From: Takakia lepidozioides
Lineage: Eukaryota; Streptophyta; Takakiopsida; Takakiales; Takakiaceae
DNA length: 64,000 nt
Direction of reading: 5' to 3'
Assembly (NCBI GenBank): GCA_030704615.1
Contig: CM060734.1
Location: forward strand, 12,836,001 to 12,900,000
Below, one piece after another: positions 63,560-64,000 of the stretch. Both the position numbers and the translations under genes were made by a program. The notes beneath the pieces were generated by a model, which saw only the letters and a list, made by a program, of their open reading frames with translations, was not told the origin of the DNA and made no database searches. The stretch's first letter is position 1, and each line of letters opens with the position of its first letter.

Positions 63560-64000
63560 CCCAGGGGGTCACTTGGCCAATGCCCTTGCGACGGGTTTTT
63601 TAGGCTTGCCACGGATGGGGGTCGCAACTAGCCACGGCCGGGCGTGGCTAGTGGCAACGCAGTGGCAAAGCCGGACCCCCCCCCCCCCCCCCCCTGCGAC
63701 GGGTTTTTCTTCTGTGCGACATTCCGGGGTGGCTAGCTGCGACGCCTCGGCGTCCCTGAGCCCAACACAAGGCCTCCCCCACCTGTTTGTTTTTTGTAAA
63801 AGAAGGCACCCAGCCACCCTCGGGCGTCGCAAGTAACCACGCCCCAGAGTTGCACTGGGCGACTGCACTGAGGCGACGGGGTCTCCCCATGCGACGCCGT
63901 GGCGTGTCTGGCAACGACGCCACTGGGTGGCTGAGCCTAACCCCCCCTCCGCCACGTGGTGTTTTTTTAGTCCGGGCATGGAAAAAAAAAAATATTGGTT
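63560..64000. repeat. GC-rich hairpin region, runs off the window
   Basis: Palindromes such as CTAGCCACGGCCGGGCGTGGCTAG (63630-63653) and repeated TGCGACGG/CCGTCGC words surround a 19-C run (63676-63694). In style it resembles 31860-32115 on the other side of the spliced gene. Together they could be the subterminal regions of one DNA transposon. Confidence 0.6.

Overview
The window is a repeat-dominated stretch of a large plant-lineage nuclear genome. A streptophyte (charophyte) green alga, Chara-like, is my best guess. Evidence: reverse-transcription primer sites that match the plant initiator tRNA-Met, chromodomain Ty3/gypsy elements, a Ty1/copia element, TTTAGGG telomere-type repeats, spliced gene remnants, and a Ty3/gypsy element carrying a cytosine methyltransferase, a combination I recall being reported from charophytes and dinoflagellates. 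The species assignment is inference. There is no rRNA gene, canonical tRNA gene or CRISPR array.

Layout. 1-5.2 kb: a tandem duplication, two tRNA-like (SINE-like) heads, a broken spliced gene with RPA-like OB-fold character, AT-rich tandem repeats and an intact OTU-protease ORF. 5.5-11.1 kb: decayed LINE fragments on both strands (RNase H and C-terminus on +, endonuclease on -), a chromodomain relic, a palindrome array and a large inverted repeat. 12.8-18 kb: unidentified ORFs, a gag relic of the methyltransferase element family and a shared non-coding module. 18.07-28.46 kb: a Ty1/copia element whose 3' LTR is split by a complete Ty3/gypsy chromovirus (family B; target duplication TTATG). 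29.3-31 kb: an array of about 14 hairpins followed by a promoter-like site and a gene remnant.

32.2-63.2 kb: apparently one spliced gene whose intron (32506-60941) holds palindromic GA/CT repeats and a triple nest. A Penelope-like element with 1.74-kb direct repeats (32830-59880) is split by a second family-B chromovirus on the minus strand (34487-53812; duplication CCCTG), which is split in turn by a 12.3-kb Ty3/gypsy element (35306-47652; duplication AGTT).

The innermost 12.3-kb element is the most interesting object. Its pol carries, in order, an aspartic protease, a DNMT3-like C5-cytosine methyltransferase domain, reverse transcriptase/RNase H, integrase, and a C-terminal PHD finger where chromoviruses carry a chromodomain. 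It therefore encodes a DNA-methylation writer and a probable histone-tail reader. Its pol is broken by several one-base frameshifts, although its repeated ends differ at only about 2 of 348 positions. Its ends also look circularly permuted within the LTR. The Penelope-like element lacks a visible GIY-YIG endonuclease and has a candidate pseudoknot behind its RT gene.
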